Both the position numbers and the translations under genes were made by a program. Shown one piece after another: positions 47,215-58,763 of a DNA stretch of 64,000 bases. This DNA is from CAWFLT01 sp963816795 (lineage in GTDB: Bacteria; Acidobacteriota; Vicinamibacteria; Vicinamibacterales; SCN-69-37). The stretch's first letter is position 1, and each line of letters begins with the position of its first letter. The notes beneath the pieces were generated by a model. That model did no database searches. It was given only the letters and a program-made list of their open reading frames with translations, and was not told where the DNA came from. The DNA lies in contig CAWFLT010000006.1 in NCBI GenBank assembly GCA_963816795.1, positions 558,001 through 622,000 on the forward strand, written 5' to 3'.

Positions 47215-48348
47215 ATGTCCTCACGCACGATACTGGTTGCCGGAGTGCTGGTTGCCGCAGGGTTCGCCGGTGGCCTCGTCGTTTCCGGGCGGATAGCCTT
47301 GACGTCCCCGTCAACGGCGGCACAACCCGAGCAGGCACGCCCAACCTCATTCCCAGGTGCGCCCACACAGAGCGGCCCGCTGCCCGATCTGACGGCGGTC
47401 GCCGATCGCGCCATCCAGGCCTCCGTCAACATCTCATCGACGCAGATGGTGAGGGTCGACCCATTCTTTCAGCTATTCTACGGCGCCGATCCGGTCCGGC
47501 CACAGACGAGCCTCGGATCCGGCGTGCTGGTCTCGACGGACGGTTATGTGCTCACCAATAGCCACGTCGTGGGGGCTCGCGGCGCCGTGATCACGATCAC
47601 GCTGGCGGACAATCGCGAGCTGCAAGGCACCGTGGTGGGCTCCGATCCGCACACCGATCTCGCCGTCGTCAAGGTCGACGCTGGCGGGTTCACGCCATTG
47701 CCGTGGGGCGACTCGGCCAAACTGCGCGTCGCCGAGTGGGTGCTCGCGGTCGGCAATCCGTTCGCCTTCAGCCAGACGGTGACGCTTGGCATCGTCTCGT
47801 CGGCCAATCGGCACGATCCGCAACTCGCCCGCTACAACGACTTCATCCAGACCGACGCCGCCATCAATCCGGGCAATTCCGGCGGCGCGCTCGTCAACGC
47901 GCGCGGCGAGCTGGTCGGGATCAACAGCCAGATCTACAGCCAGACCGGCGGCTATCAGGGCATCGGCTTCGCGATCCCGGTCAATCTCGCGCGTCAGATC
48001 ATGACCGAGCTGATCAAGAACAAAGAGATCGTGCGCGGGTCGATCGGGACGCTCGATCTGCAGACGATGGACGCCGAACTGGCGCGCCGCGCCCGGGTGA
48101 GCGCGGTACGGGGCGTCATGATCCTGAACATGTACCGCAACGAGCCGGCCTTCCGCTCCGGCTTGCAGCCCTACGACATCATCGTGCGCTTCGACGGCAA
48201 GGACGTCACCGATGAAAGCCAGCTCGAGCGCATGATCGCCGCGACGCCCATCGGCGTCACCGTCAAGGTCGAGATCCTGCGCGACAACCAACGCCGCACG
48301 TTCGACGTTCCGGTCATCCGCATGGCGCCGCCGGCGCGGAGGATGTGA
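47215..48348 (+). CDS. HtrA/DegP-type serine protease with one PDZ domain
   Basis: 377 residues. An N-terminal membrane helix (about 6-27) anchors it in the inner membrane facing the periplasm. The triad is His in YVLTNSHVVGA, Asp in HTDLAVVKV and Ser in INPGNSGGALVN. One PDZ domain lies at about 270-370 with GVMILNMYRNEPAFRSGLQP. It degrades misfolded envelope proteins, close to DegS in plan. It converges on mpg with a 35-base overlap. Confidence 0.92.
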   Translation: MSSRTILVAGVLVAAGFAGGLVVSGRIALTSPSTAAQPEQARPTSFPGAPTQSGPLPDLTAVADRAIQASVNISSTQMVRVDPFFQLFYGADPVRPQTSLGSGVLVSTDGYVLTNSHVVGARGAVITITLADNRELQGTVVGSDPHTDLAVVKVDAGGFTPLPWGDSAKLRVAEWVLAVGNPFAFSQTVTLGIVSSANRHDPQLARYNDFIQTDAAINPGNSGGALVNARGELVGINSQIYSQTGGYQGIGFAIPVNLARQIMTELIKNKEIVRGSIGTLDLQTMDAELARRARVSAVRGVMILNMYRNEPAFRSGLQPYDIIVRFDGKDVTDESQLERMIAATPIGVTVKVEILRDNQRRTFDVPVIRMAPPARRM

Positions 48349-48956
48349 CGGAAGGCCTTTTGCCTTTCCCAGATACCGCCTCGTGTCCTTCCCAATAGCA
48401 GCGCCAGTGCACGTCGGTGCCGACCCGGATGCCGATGCGCGGAGACCAACTGATTGCCGGCGGCCGAATCGCGTGATCTTCGATGACGAGCGCGCCTGAC
48501 GTCAGATCTGCGCGGTTCTGACGGAGGCCGATCCCGAGCGCGACCGTCAGGTTGCCGGGGCCCCGGCACAGCGAGGCCTCGTCGGCAGCGCCGCGGCGGC
48601 GGCGCATCAGATCGATCCCCTCGATCGGCGCCAGCGCGCGAATCAGGACCGCCGCAGGCGACCCGGCGGCTTCGGTGACCGCGTTGACGAGATAGTGAAT
48701 CCCGTAGTTGAGGTAGACGTAGGCCCGTCCCGGTGGTCCGTAGAGCGGCGCGTTGCGCGCAGTCGGCCCCGGAGCCGCGTGACACGCCGGATCGCTCTCC
48801 CCGATGTACGCCTCGACCTCGACGATCATTCCCGCCGCGAGGCGGCCGCGGACGGTGTGGACGAGGACCTTCCCGATGAGATCGGCCGCGACGTCGAGCG
48901 TCGGCCTCGCGTAGAAAGCCGCTGGCAGCGGCTTGCCCCGAGCGAAGTCGAGGGGC

Positions 48957-48973
<17 letters not shown>
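48314..48973 (-). CDS. mpg: DNA-3-methyladenine glycosylase (AAG/Mpg)
   Basis: It removes alkylated purines in base excision repair. Motifs: AADLIGKVLVHTVRGRLAAG, VEVEAYIGESDPACHAAPGP with the catalytic Glu, YVYLNYGIHYLVNAVTE and CRGPGNLTVALGI. The ATG lies inside the uvrA end. Residues 6-15 (PEPLDFARGK) are encoded by a CCTCGACTTCGCTCGGGG-type dispersed repeat, and the final 20 residues run past the family end into htrA. The uvrA-mpg order suggests a repair transcript. Confidence 0.87.
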
Positions 48974-51923
<2,950 letters not shown>

Positions 51924-51995
51924 GGCGGGCGATACCGCCGACTAGCCAAAAAAGCCATGTTACTACCGAATTGGTCTCCGCTTCCGATTGCCGAT

Positions 51996-52024
51996 TGCCC
52001 CGATTCGGCCTGCCGTGTTATCCT
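51996..52024 (+). promoter_or_regulatory. candidate sigma-70 promoter of the RRM gene
   Basis: TTGCCC and TTATCC with a 17-base spacer lie in the uvrA/RRM divergent spacer, followed by a 70-base leader with GAGGATAG before GTG 52096. The boxes are only fair, and GATTGCC repeats overlap the -35 region. Confidence 0.35.
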
Positions 52025-52095
52025 GCGATTCAATCGCGACCCAAGAACCCCGTAGCGAATATCCCTCCCTCCTATACAACTCGCGAGGATAGTCA

Positions 52096-52743
52096 GTGGC
52101 TGTGCGTTTGTTCGTGGGCAATATGCCGTATGGAGCGACCGAAGCAGATTTGCGTGCGCATTTCTCAGGCGTCGGCCCTCCCTCCCAGATCGTAATTCCC
52201 GTCGACCGCGAAACCGGACGCCCCCGCGGCTTCGCCTTCGTCGAATACCTCGAGCGGCCAATCGCCGAAGAGGCCATCAACCGGTTCAACCAGCAACCGT
52301 TCATGGGGCGCTCGCTCTCGGTCAGTGAGGCCCGGCCGCGCGAGGCGGGCGGCGCTGGTGGCGGCGGCTTCCGGCCAGCCGGCGGTCCGGGCGGCTTCAG
52401 CGGTCCGCGGCCTGGCGGCTTCGGTGGTGGCCCGCCTCGTCCTGGCGGCGGCTTCGGCGGTCCACGGCCCGGTGGCGGCTTTGGCGGCCCCCGGCCAGGG
52501 GGCTTTGGTGGGCCGTCATCAGGGGCGCCTGGCGTGGCCGGCAAGAATTTCGGTCCGCCGAAAAAGAAGAGCGCGTCGAGCGAAAAGCGGTGGGAAAACA
52601 AGGAACGCGGCCCGAAGGGGCCGATCAAAGAGCGTTACACCGGACGCCTGGGCGGGCTGTACGACGACCCCAAAGACGAAAACGTGACGCTGACCGACTT
52701 CGACGATCCGGCGATTCGAGCCGAGGACGAGGGCGATCAGTAG
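52096..52743 (+). CDS. RRM-type RNA-binding protein with Gly/Pro-rich linker
   Basis: One RRM at 1-80: RLFVGNMPYGATEADLRAHF (RNP2) and RPRGFAFVEYLERPIAEEAI (RNP1). A disordered part with GGFGGPRPGG repeats (about 88-155) follows, then the basic KKKSASSEKRWENKERGPKG and an acidic end. Such proteins resemble cold-induced RNA chaperones of cyanobacteria. GTG 52096 is the start because the RRM begins at once. The internal repeats are protein-level low complexity and not the dispersed DNA repeats. Confidence 0.9.
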   Translation: MAVRLFVGNMPYGATEADLRAHFSGVGPPSQIVIPVDRETGRPRGFAFVEYLERPIAEEAINRFNQQPFMGRSLSVSEARPREAGGAGGGGFRPAGGPGGFSGPRPGGFGGGPPRPGGGFGGPRPGGGFGGPRPGGFGGPSSGAPGVAGKNFGPPKKKSASSEKRWENKERGPKGPIKERYTGRLGGLYDDPKDENVTLTDFDDPAIRAEDEGDQ

Positions 52744-52758
52744 GACACCGGGCGGCGC

Positions 52759-53133
52759 ATGGCCACACACCTCAAGGTCATCGCCACCCTGTTTCTGGTC
52801 TTCGGCGCGGCATTTCTGGCGCTCGCATTCTTCGCACCGCTCTTGATGAACGTGCTCGCCAGCGTCGTCGGCGCGACCGACGACGAACACGCCGCCGCGG
52901 GCGCGGCGATCCTCGGGTTGACCGGCATCGCGATTAGCGCCTTCATGGTGCTCTTCGCGGTCCCCTGCATCGCGTGCGGGATCGGGCTGCTCAAGCGAAA
53001 ACGCTGGGCCCGTTTGCTCGCCATCGTTCTCGCGGCGGTGGCGCTGATCAAATTCCCGATCGGGACCGCGTTCGGCGTCTACGCGCTGGTCATTCTCTTC
53101 AGAAAAGATACCGAAGCCCTGTTCACCGGCTAG
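52759..53133 (+). CDS. small integral membrane protein
   Basis: 124 residues with about four helices: KVIATLFLVFGAAFLALAFF, AAILGLTGIAISAFMVLFAV, a basic loop LLKRKRWARL, and AIVLAAVALIKFPIGTAFGV then YALVILFRKDTEALFTG. The ending with a charged tail resembles DUF-type membrane proteins frequent in Acidobacteria. It may be cotranscribed with the RRM gene. The function is unknown. Confidence 0.75.
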   Translation: MATHLKVIATLFLVFGAAFLALAFFAPLLMNVLASVVGATDDEHAAAGAAILGLTGIAISAFMVLFAVPCIACGIGLLKRKRWARLLAIVLAAVALIKFPIGTAFGVYALVILFRKDTEALFTG

Positions 53134-54220
53134 TCGGAGGGGCGGGCTTTAGCCCGCCTGTCACGGGCCGGCTAAAGCCGGCCCCTCCTAATCGTCCGGC
53201 CGACCCTCGTCCGCCAACGCCCCACCCGACGCGTTGTCCCGGCGCGAACCCGAAGGTATGAAAGCCCGTGCCTTCGACCGGCGTCCAACTCCTGCCGTCG
53301 TCGATCGACACATCGGTACCGCGCGGTCCAATGGCGACGAACGACCCGGCCGCGCCCGGCACCGCCGCGACGACGGATCTGAACCCGGTGAGTCCCCGCC
53401 CCTTCACGGGTTGCCACGTCGCTCCGCCATCGTCCGTCACCGCCACGTTGTCGATGGCCTCGGTCTCTTTCGAATAGTCGCCACCGACAACCACGCCATG
53501 ACGCGTGTCCCGAAAGGCGATCGAATAGATCCCCGATGTCTGGCCGGCCGCGAGCGGCGTCTCGGCGATCTGCCAGCTCCGGCCACGATCGGCTGAGCGC
53601 AGCACGCGAGCGCGCGTTGCGGCGCCGGTGCCAAACCACACATGGTCGCGGCCGACGACGGTCACGTTGGTACCGCTGGCAGCAAAGGCGCCCTCGTTCG
53701 GCAGTGCGGCAGGCAGCCGATCGGCCGGCACGCGGGTCCACGTCCGGCCGCCGTTGTCGGTGGTGATGATCACGAACGCGCCGTCAACCGAGTCGCTGAC
53801 CGCCACGCCGTGGTCGGTGTCCCAGAAGGCCATCGCATCGAAGAATGCCTTCGGATCCTCGTTGGTGAACTGGAGCGTCCACGTCGCGCCGGCGTCGCTG
53901 GTCTTGTAGATTCGGGAATCCGGACCGTTGCCGATGCTGAGCACGTAGGCGGTGCGCTCGTCGATCGCGTCGATGTCGCGAAAATCGAGCGTGTCGGGCG
54001 TCGGGCTCGCCAGCCGCTGCCAGGTCTGCCCGGCGTCGGTGGATCGCAGGATGGTGTTGCGCGACCCGCTGGCCCAGACCACGGTGGCGCTCACTGCGCT
54101 GACGCCACGGAGTGTGGCGGTGACGCCCGTCGTTTGTGGTGTCCACGACCACTTGTCTTGGGACATGAAGGGAATGAAGAGGATGAAGCTCGTCCAAAGC
54201 CAAGTCTTGCTTTTCTTCAT
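53123..54220 (-). CDS. exported BNR/YCF48-type beta-propeller protein
   Basis: 365 residues of beta-propeller repeats with Asp-box motifs: ILRSTDAGQTWQRL, IYKTSDAGATWTLQ, IITTDNGGRTWTRV, VLRSADRGRSWQIA and VAVTDDGGATWQPV. The signal-like N-terminus SKTWLWTSFILFIPFMSQD is partly encoded by a dispersed GAAGGGAATGAAGAGG repeat. The C-terminus FSRPVTGGLKPAPPTSR is encoded by the GGGCTTTAGCCC repeat. Both ends of the protein are thus repeat-derived. It is probably periplasmic or extracellular and may bind glycans. Confidence 0.82.
   Translation of the reverse strand: MKKSKTWLWTSFILFIPFMSQDKWSWTPQTTGVTATLRGVSAVSATVVWASGSRNTILRSTDAGQTWQRLASPTPDTLDFRDIDAIDERTAYVLSIGNGPDSRIYKTSDAGATWTLQFTNEDPKAFFDAMAFWDTDHGVAVSDSVDGAFVIITTDNGGRTWTRVPADRLPAALPNEGAFAASGTNVTVVGRDHVWFGTGAATRARVLRSADRGRSWQIAETPLAAGQTSGIYSIAFRDTRHGVVVGGDYSKETEAIDNVAVTDDGGATWQPVKGRGLTGFRSVVAAVPGAAGSFVAIGPRGTDVSIDDGRSWTPVEGTGFHTFGFAPGQRVGWGVGGRGSAGRLGGAGFSRPVTGGLKPAPPTSR
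53136..53188. repeat. paired palindromes GCGGGCTTTAGCCCGC and GGCCGGCTAAAGCCGGCC
   Basis: Two palindromes stand inside an outer inverted repeat GGAGGGGC / GCCCCTCC (53136 and 53181). The block lies between two convergent genes and encodes the C-terminus of the BNR protein. It can act as a bidirectional hairpin. Confidence 0.88.
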
Positions 54221-54240
54221 GTGCTTCGCTCACATCTTTG

Positions 54241-54392
54241 TTGCGCATGGGGCCCCACCCCCATGCGCGCGCCCTTGGCGGCCTCGCTACGCTCGGCCTC
54301 GGGCGGTCATCCTTTGTTGCGCATGGGGCCCCACCCCCATGCGCGCGCCCTTGGCGGCCTCGCTACGCTCGGCCTCGGGCGGTCATCTTTAG
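54241..54392. repeat. two tandem copies of a 76-base unit with internal hairpin
   Basis: The copies 54241-54316 and 54317-54392 are nearly identical. Each contains GCGCATGGGG and CCCCATGCGC around CCCCAC, plus a Leu/Arg-type frame that yields spurious ORFs. The block fills the spacer between the amidohydrolase stop and the BNR start; the amidohydrolase stop follows directly. Confidence 0.9.
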
Positions 54393-54393
54393 A

Positions 54394-55611
54394 TTACTTT
54401 CTGACAACGACCGCCCCGTTCTTGAGCACCAGTTGCACGCGTCGCAGGGCCGCGATGTCTTTCGTCGGATCGCCATCGACGGCCACCAGGTCCGCAAAGA
54501 GCCCGGACGCGATCTTTCCGACCTGGGTCTCCATGTTGAGCACTTTGGCATCGATCGAGGTGGCCGCGCGCAGGGCGGCGATCGGCGTCATGCCGTACGC
54601 CACCATGAGCTCGAGCTCGCGGGCGTTGTCCCCGTGCGGAAACACACCGACGTCCGAGCCAGCCGCGATCGTCACACCAGCGTCCAACGCCAGCTTGAAG
54701 CTTTCGCGCTTGCGGCGGACCCCGGCGGGCTCCGGATCCTGGCCGGGCCGCCAGCCGCCGTACTGGCTGGTGGCGTGGCCGGCGGCAAGCGTCGGACAGA
54801 GGGCGACGCCGCGCTCGGCCATGAGCTTGAAGACCTCGGCCGTGCCGCCGTCGCCGTGCTCGATGGTGGCGGCGCCTGCCAGCACGGCCCGGCGCATGCC
54901 CTCCGGCGTTGACGCATGGACCGCGACCGGCCGTCCCAGGCTCTTCGCCGTGTTGACGATGAGCGTCATCTCTTCGAGCGAGAACGTCGGCGTCGTCTCG
55001 CCGCGCGGCCCGGCGCGATAGTCGCCGTAGACCTTGATCCAGTCCGCGCCCCTGCCGGACTGGTCGCGAACGACACGGATCAGCGCGTCGCCGTCAGCCT
55101 CCTCTGCGCCCTGCGGAATCGACCATTGCGGCGAGAAGCCTTTGGGCGCGTACGTCCCCGTGGCGACGATCGCCCGCGTCGTCGTGATCACGCGCGGTCC
55201 TGGAATGATGCCTTGGGCGACCGCCTGCTTCAGTCCGACGTCGGCATAACCCGCGCCTTCGGTCCCGAGGTCACGCAGCGTGGTGAATCCCGCCTCCAAC
55301 GTCGCCTTCAAATGGTTGACGCCTCGCGCAATCCGCAGCGCTTCGGCTTCGAGCAGCACCTGGTCGTTCCAGGACGTCTCGTTGTAGGCATGCAGCAAGA
55401 TGTGCGAATGCGCGTCGATGAGCCCGGGCAGGAGCGTCGCCCCAGGGAGGTCGATCGTCACGGCGCCGTCGGGCGCCGTCGCGGCCGCGGCCGGCCCGGC
55501 GCTCTCGATGCGCTGGCCGCGGACGACCACCGCCCACCCTTCCCGCACGGCGTCGCCGTCGAAGACGCGCGCCGGTTTGATCACATAAGTCGTCGCGGGC
55601 GCGCGCGGCAC
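54394..55611 (-). CDS. amidohydrolase-superfamily metal-dependent hydrolase
   Basis: 405 residues: ATLLPGLIDAHSHILLHAYN (HxH), TTLRDLGTEG, ADWIKVYGDYR (bridging Lys), VAVHASTPEGMR, ATIEHGDGG and AAGSDVGVFPHGDNARELEL (catalytic Asp). This is the imidazolonepropionase/prolidase-like branch common in soil bacteria, cleaving dipeptides or amides. The start is GTG 55611. Relatives often carry a signal peptide that is not seen here. It lies in the minus-strand peptide and guanidino-compound run. Confidence 0.87.
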   Translation of the reverse strand: MPRAPATTYVIKPARVFDGDAVREGWAVVVRGQRIESAGPAAAATAPDGAVTIDLPGATLLPGLIDAHSHILLHAYNETSWNDQVLLEAEALRIARGVNHLKATLEAGFTTLRDLGTEGAGYADVGLKQAVAQGIIPGPRVITTTRAIVATGTYAPKGFSPQWSIPQGAEEADGDALIRVVRDQSGRGADWIKVYGDYRAGPRGETTPTFSLEEMTLIVNTAKSLGRPVAVHASTPEGMRRAVLAGAATIEHGDGGTAEVFKLMAERGVALCPTLAAGHATSQYGGWRPGQDPEPAGVRRKRESFKLALDAGVTIAAGSDVGVFPHGDNARELELMVAYGMTPIAALRAATSIDAKVLNMETQVGKIASGLFADLVAVDGDPTKDIAALRRVQLVLKNGAVVVRK

Positions 55612-55647
55612 CCTGTCCGCGTCCCTGGTCCAGCGACGTGAAGGCCA

Positions 55648-55738
55648 GTGAAGCTGATGAAGGACATGAAGAAAACCAATAAACCTGGAAAGCTTTTCTT
55701 CATGAGCTTCACCCTCTTCATTCCCTTCATGTCTTTAG
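55648..55738. repeat. GAAGGACATGAAGAA repeat in opposed halves
   Basis: The left part has AAGCTGATGAAGGACATGAA; the right part (55693-55738) has CTTCATGAGCTTCACCC and CTCTTCATTCCCTTCATGTC. The GACATGAAGGGAATGAAGAG core of the complement recurs at 54164-54190 in the BNR gene start. The cluster spans the spacer between the amidinotransferase-like stop and the amidohydrolase start. Confidence 0.8.
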
Positions 55739-55739
55739 A

Positions 55740-56624
55740 TCACCTTCTCCCAATCGGTCGTGTGAGACACGTCGGCCCGCCGCCGCCCTTGAGGCTGATC
55801 TCGGCGCCCGAGTACACCAGCACCTCGGCCTGTGCGCGCTCGAGGAGGGCTCGAGTCCGCGGGCTGCCGGCCACCATGATGCACCGGCGTGGTGCGATCG
55901 TCAGGACATTCGCGCCCATCGACTCGAACTCCTCGGGCGGCACTTCGACCAGTTGCATGCCGCGGGCCAGCAGGCGTTCCCGCAGCGGCACCGGCATCAG
56001 CGGCGAATAGACCACGGCGAGGTCGTCGTCGACGGGACTCAGGATCGACATGAGATGAAACACGTCGCCCGGCCCCTTCCAATGCGGCAGCGGCACGACA
56101 ATCAACTCGTCGATCGACGCCCCGAGGATCTCGCGCAGTTGCCGGATGCCCTCGTCGTTGGTGCGATACCCGCGCCCGACGACGACGGTGCCCGAATCGA
56201 GCCAAACCACGTCGCCACCTTCGAGGAGCCCGGGCGTCCGAATCTCGCCGGCAATCGGGACGTCCCAGTTCTTGTAGGCGGCCGCTTGCGCGGCGGGCTC
56301 TCCGGCACGAGGCTCCTTGCCCATGCTGCATAGAATGACGCCGCGATCGCAGACGACCGATGCGTCACGCACGTAGATGGAATCGAGCCCGGTACCGCTG
56401 GCTTGTGGCAGAAACTGCAGGCTGGCGCCGCTCGATACCAGCAGATCGAGGAAGCGGTCGTACTCCTCGACCGCCTTGGAGAAATCCGGGCGGCTGGTGA
56501 AATTGAGCGGGCGCCATTCGGCGTCGACCGTGTGCTGATCGCCAAAGGCATCGCGCGCGTGCTTGAGGACCAGCCGTGTGATCTCCCCCACTTCCGAGAG
56601 CGCGCGCGGCGGCAGGCTGCTCAT
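55740..56624 (-). CDS. amidinotransferase-superfamily enzyme (DDAH/arginine deiminase-like)
   Basis: 294 residues: TGLDSIYVRDASVVCDRG, PGLLEGGDVVWLDSGTVVVG (substrate-binding Glu-Gly-Gly-Asp), WKGPGDVFHLMSILSPVDDD (catalytic His) and GGGGPTCLTRPI with the catalytic Cys near the end. Members hydrolyse guanidino groups, for example arginine or dimethylarginine to citrulline. The ATG overlaps the permease stop (ATGA). The substrate is unproven; the neighbours favour an arginine-type compound. Confidence 0.87.
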   Translation of the reverse strand: MSSLPPRALSEVGEITRLVLKHARDAFGDQHTVDAEWRPLNFTSRPDFSKAVEEYDRFLDLLVSSGASLQFLPQASGTGLDSIYVRDASVVCDRGVILCSMGKEPRAGEPAAQAAAYKNWDVPIAGEIRTPGLLEGGDVVWLDSGTVVVGRGYRTNDEGIRQLREILGASIDELIVVPLPHWKGPGDVFHLMSILSPVDDDLAVVYSPLMPVPLRERLLARGMQLVEVPPEEFESMGANVLTIAPRRCIMVAGSPRTRALLERAQAEVLVYSGAEISLKGGGGPTCLTRPIGRR

Positions 56625-57952
56625 GCGGCGTCACTGGCCGGTGCGGTCCGGCGCGCCACCCACACGTAGACCGGCAGTCCCGCGATCAGCAGCAGGAATC
56701 CAAGGTAGACGACCTCGCTCCCGGCTCCGGCCACGGCGATGACCGCATAGACAAACGCAGCCGCGGCGATCGCGCCGTCGGTCTTCCCAATCGCACGGCC
56801 GGCGTTTGGAGCCGACCGAGAGAGAAACCCGGCCAACGCGCAGAAGACGTACGGCACCAGCGTGCTGAGCGTCGCGAGCAGGATGATCTGCGTGAACAAC
56901 GCCACCAGGTTCTGCGAGTAGTTCATGGCGATGAGCGTGCTGCTCAAGACCGCCGCGAGAATGAGACCCGTGCCGGGCACACCGCGGCCGGTGACGCGCG
57001 CGAAGAGCGGCGGGAACAGACCGTCCTGCGCGACCGCCATCGGCAACTGTCCGACCATCAGGATCCACCCGTTGAGGGCGCCAAAACACGAGATCGCGAC
57101 GCCGATGCCGACGGCGGCGCCCGCCCATCGGCCGGCAATCGTGCTCGCCGCGTCAGCGAATGGCGCGTTGGACGTCGCCAGCGTCTCGGGCCCGAGGACA
57201 CTCATGACGCCGACGGTGCTGACGATGTAGATCAGCGCGGCCGCGAGCGTACCGGCGATCGTCGCGCGCGGAATCGTGCGGTCGGCGTTCTGAACTGCGC
57301 GCGCGGGCACCGTCGCGCATTCGAGACCGAGAAAGGCCCACAGCGTGAGCGTCACGACCTGCATGAGCCCGCCGCCGCGGGCCTCGGCCGGGGGGATGGC
57401 GAAGTCCGCGGGAGCAAAGAACGCGAGTCCGGCGAGGCCGACGAACACCAGCGGCAGAATCTTCAACGCCGTCGTCACCAACTGCACGCGCCCGGCAGAT
57501 CGTGCGCCGTAGAGGTTCACGCCGGTCAGTAACCAGAGCGTGCCAATGGCGAGCGCCGCCGCGGCCGGCGGCGATCGGACGATCCCCGGCAGGAACGGAT
57601 CGAGGGCGGAAACAAAGGCGACGGCCAGTGCCGCGTTCGAGCACCAGATCGAAATCCAGTAGCCCCACGCGACGAGAAAGCCGGCGAAGTCGCCGAAGGC
57701 GCGGCGCGTGTACGCGTACGGGCCGCCGGCGTCAGGATGCGCGCGGGCGAGCCGGGCGAATACGAGGGCCAGGCACAGGCTGCCCGTCGCCGAGACGAGC
57801 CAGCCGGCCAGGCTCAACCCGCCAAAGGCGGCCAGCGATGCGGGCAGCAGGAAGATGCCCGAACCGATCATGTTGCCGAGGACGAGCGAGACGGCCGTCC
57901 AGAATCCGAAGACGCGGTTGCCGTCGCTGACGGCCGGACCGGTCGCCGCCAC
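56621..57952 (-). CDS. amino acid permease, APC superfamily (basic amino acid/polyamine type)
   Basis: 443 residues and about 12 membrane helices. LVLGNMIGSGIFLLPASLAA is the TM1 substrate motif; GGPYAYTRRAFGDFAGFLVA and LWAFLGLECATVPARAVQNA match AdiC/PotE-type antiporters. It likely imports or exchanges arginine, agmatine or related compounds. GTG 57952 follows directly on the ureohydrolase TGA, so the three genes are coupled. Confidence 0.88.
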   Translation of the reverse strand: MAATGPAVSDGNRVFGFWTAVSLVLGNMIGSGIFLLPASLAAFGGLSLAGWLVSATGSLCLALVFARLARAHPDAGGPYAYTRRAFGDFAGFLVAWGYWISIWCSNAALAVAFVSALDPFLPGIVRSPPAAAALAIGTLWLLTGVNLYGARSAGRVQLVTTALKILPLVFVGLAGLAFFAPADFAIPPAEARGGGLMQVVTLTLWAFLGLECATVPARAVQNADRTIPRATIAGTLAAALIYIVSTVGVMSVLGPETLATSNAPFADAASTIAGRWAGAAVGIGVAISCFGALNGWILMVGQLPMAVAQDGLFPPLFARVTGRGVPGTGLILAAVLSSTLIAMNYSQNLVALFTQIILLATLSTLVPYVFCALAGFLSRSAPNAGRAIGKTDGAIAAAAFVYAVIAVAGAGSEVVYLGFLLLIAGLPVYVWVARRTAPASDAA

Positions 57953-58759
57953 TCAGTCGCTCTCGACGACGCACTGCGCCGCCAGTTCCTTCACGAGCTT
58001 CGCCGCGACGCTCGCGGTGAGACCGCCGATGTCCTCGTTGGGATTGAACTCGACGATATCGGCGCCGATCAGCTCGCCGCCGAGCGTGTCGATCATCGTG
58101 AGCACTTCGCGGACCGTGAGGCCGCCCGGCTCTCGATGCGAGACGCCCGGCGCGAACGCGGGATCGAGACCGTCGAGATCGAGCGAGACGTAGACATGCC
58201 CGGCCGTTGACGGCCGGGCCCCATCGGCCCAGGCGCGCATGTCGATCTGCTCGACGCCAAATCGCTGCGCCTGTTCCCGGCCGTGCCTGGTCATCGCGCG
58301 GAGCCCGACCTGGACCAGGCGAGCGGCCAGCCCTTCCTCCATGATCCGGGCGAATGGACAGGCGTGCGAGAAGCGGTCGCCTTCGAACTCGTCGTACAGA
58401 TCCGGATGCGCATCGATCTGCAGGATCGTCACCGCCGAGTACGTCGATCTCAGCGCGCGAAGAATCGGATAGGTGATCGAATGATCGCCGCCGAGCGCGA
58501 TGAACGGCAGCCGTTGGACGGCCAGGGCCCGCACCGCCTCCTCGATCATGCCGCGTGCCGCCGGCGTCGCCGGCAGCGCGAGATCGCCCGCATCCAGCAG
58601 GATATCGGGACCAACCGACTGCACGAGCCGTTCGGCCCACGGATTGCCGGCGGCCGAGTCGAGCGCCGCCCGAATGACGGGCGGGGCATCGGCCGCGCCC
58701 CGCTTGAACGAAGAGCTGGCGTCGTACGGCATGCCGATCAGTGTCGGCCGGGCGGTCAT
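57953..58759 (-). CDS. ureohydrolase (agmatinase/arginase family)
   Basis: 268 residues: FIALGGDHSITYPILRAL, ILQIDAHPDLYDEFEGDRFS (manganese-binding Asp and His) and VYVSLDLDGLDPAFAPGVSH then REPGGLTVRE. It removes urea from agmatine, arginine or a related guanidine. The body looks nearer to agmatinase-type than classical arginase, but substrate choice is not secure. It begins four bases after the hydrolase-DUF2911 stop. Confidence 0.87.
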   Translation of the reverse strand: MTARPTLIGMPYDASSSFKRGAADAPPVIRAALDSAAGNPWAERLVQSVGPDILLDAGDLALPATPAARGMIEEAVRALAVQRLPFIALGGDHSITYPILRALRSTYSAVTILQIDAHPDLYDEFEGDRFSHACPFARIMEEGLAARLVQVGLRAMTRHGREQAQRFGVEQIDMRAWADGARPSTAGHVYVSLDLDGLDPAFAPGVSHREPGGLTVREVLTMIDTLGGELIGADIVEFNPNEDIGGLTASVAAKLVKELAAQCVVESD

Positions 58760-58763
58760 GCCG

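Noticed and set aside
54166..55021. Plus-strand ORFs with WGPTPMRAPLAASLRSA-type peptides
   Set aside because: They arise from the 76-base tandem unit and antisense to the amidohydrolase.
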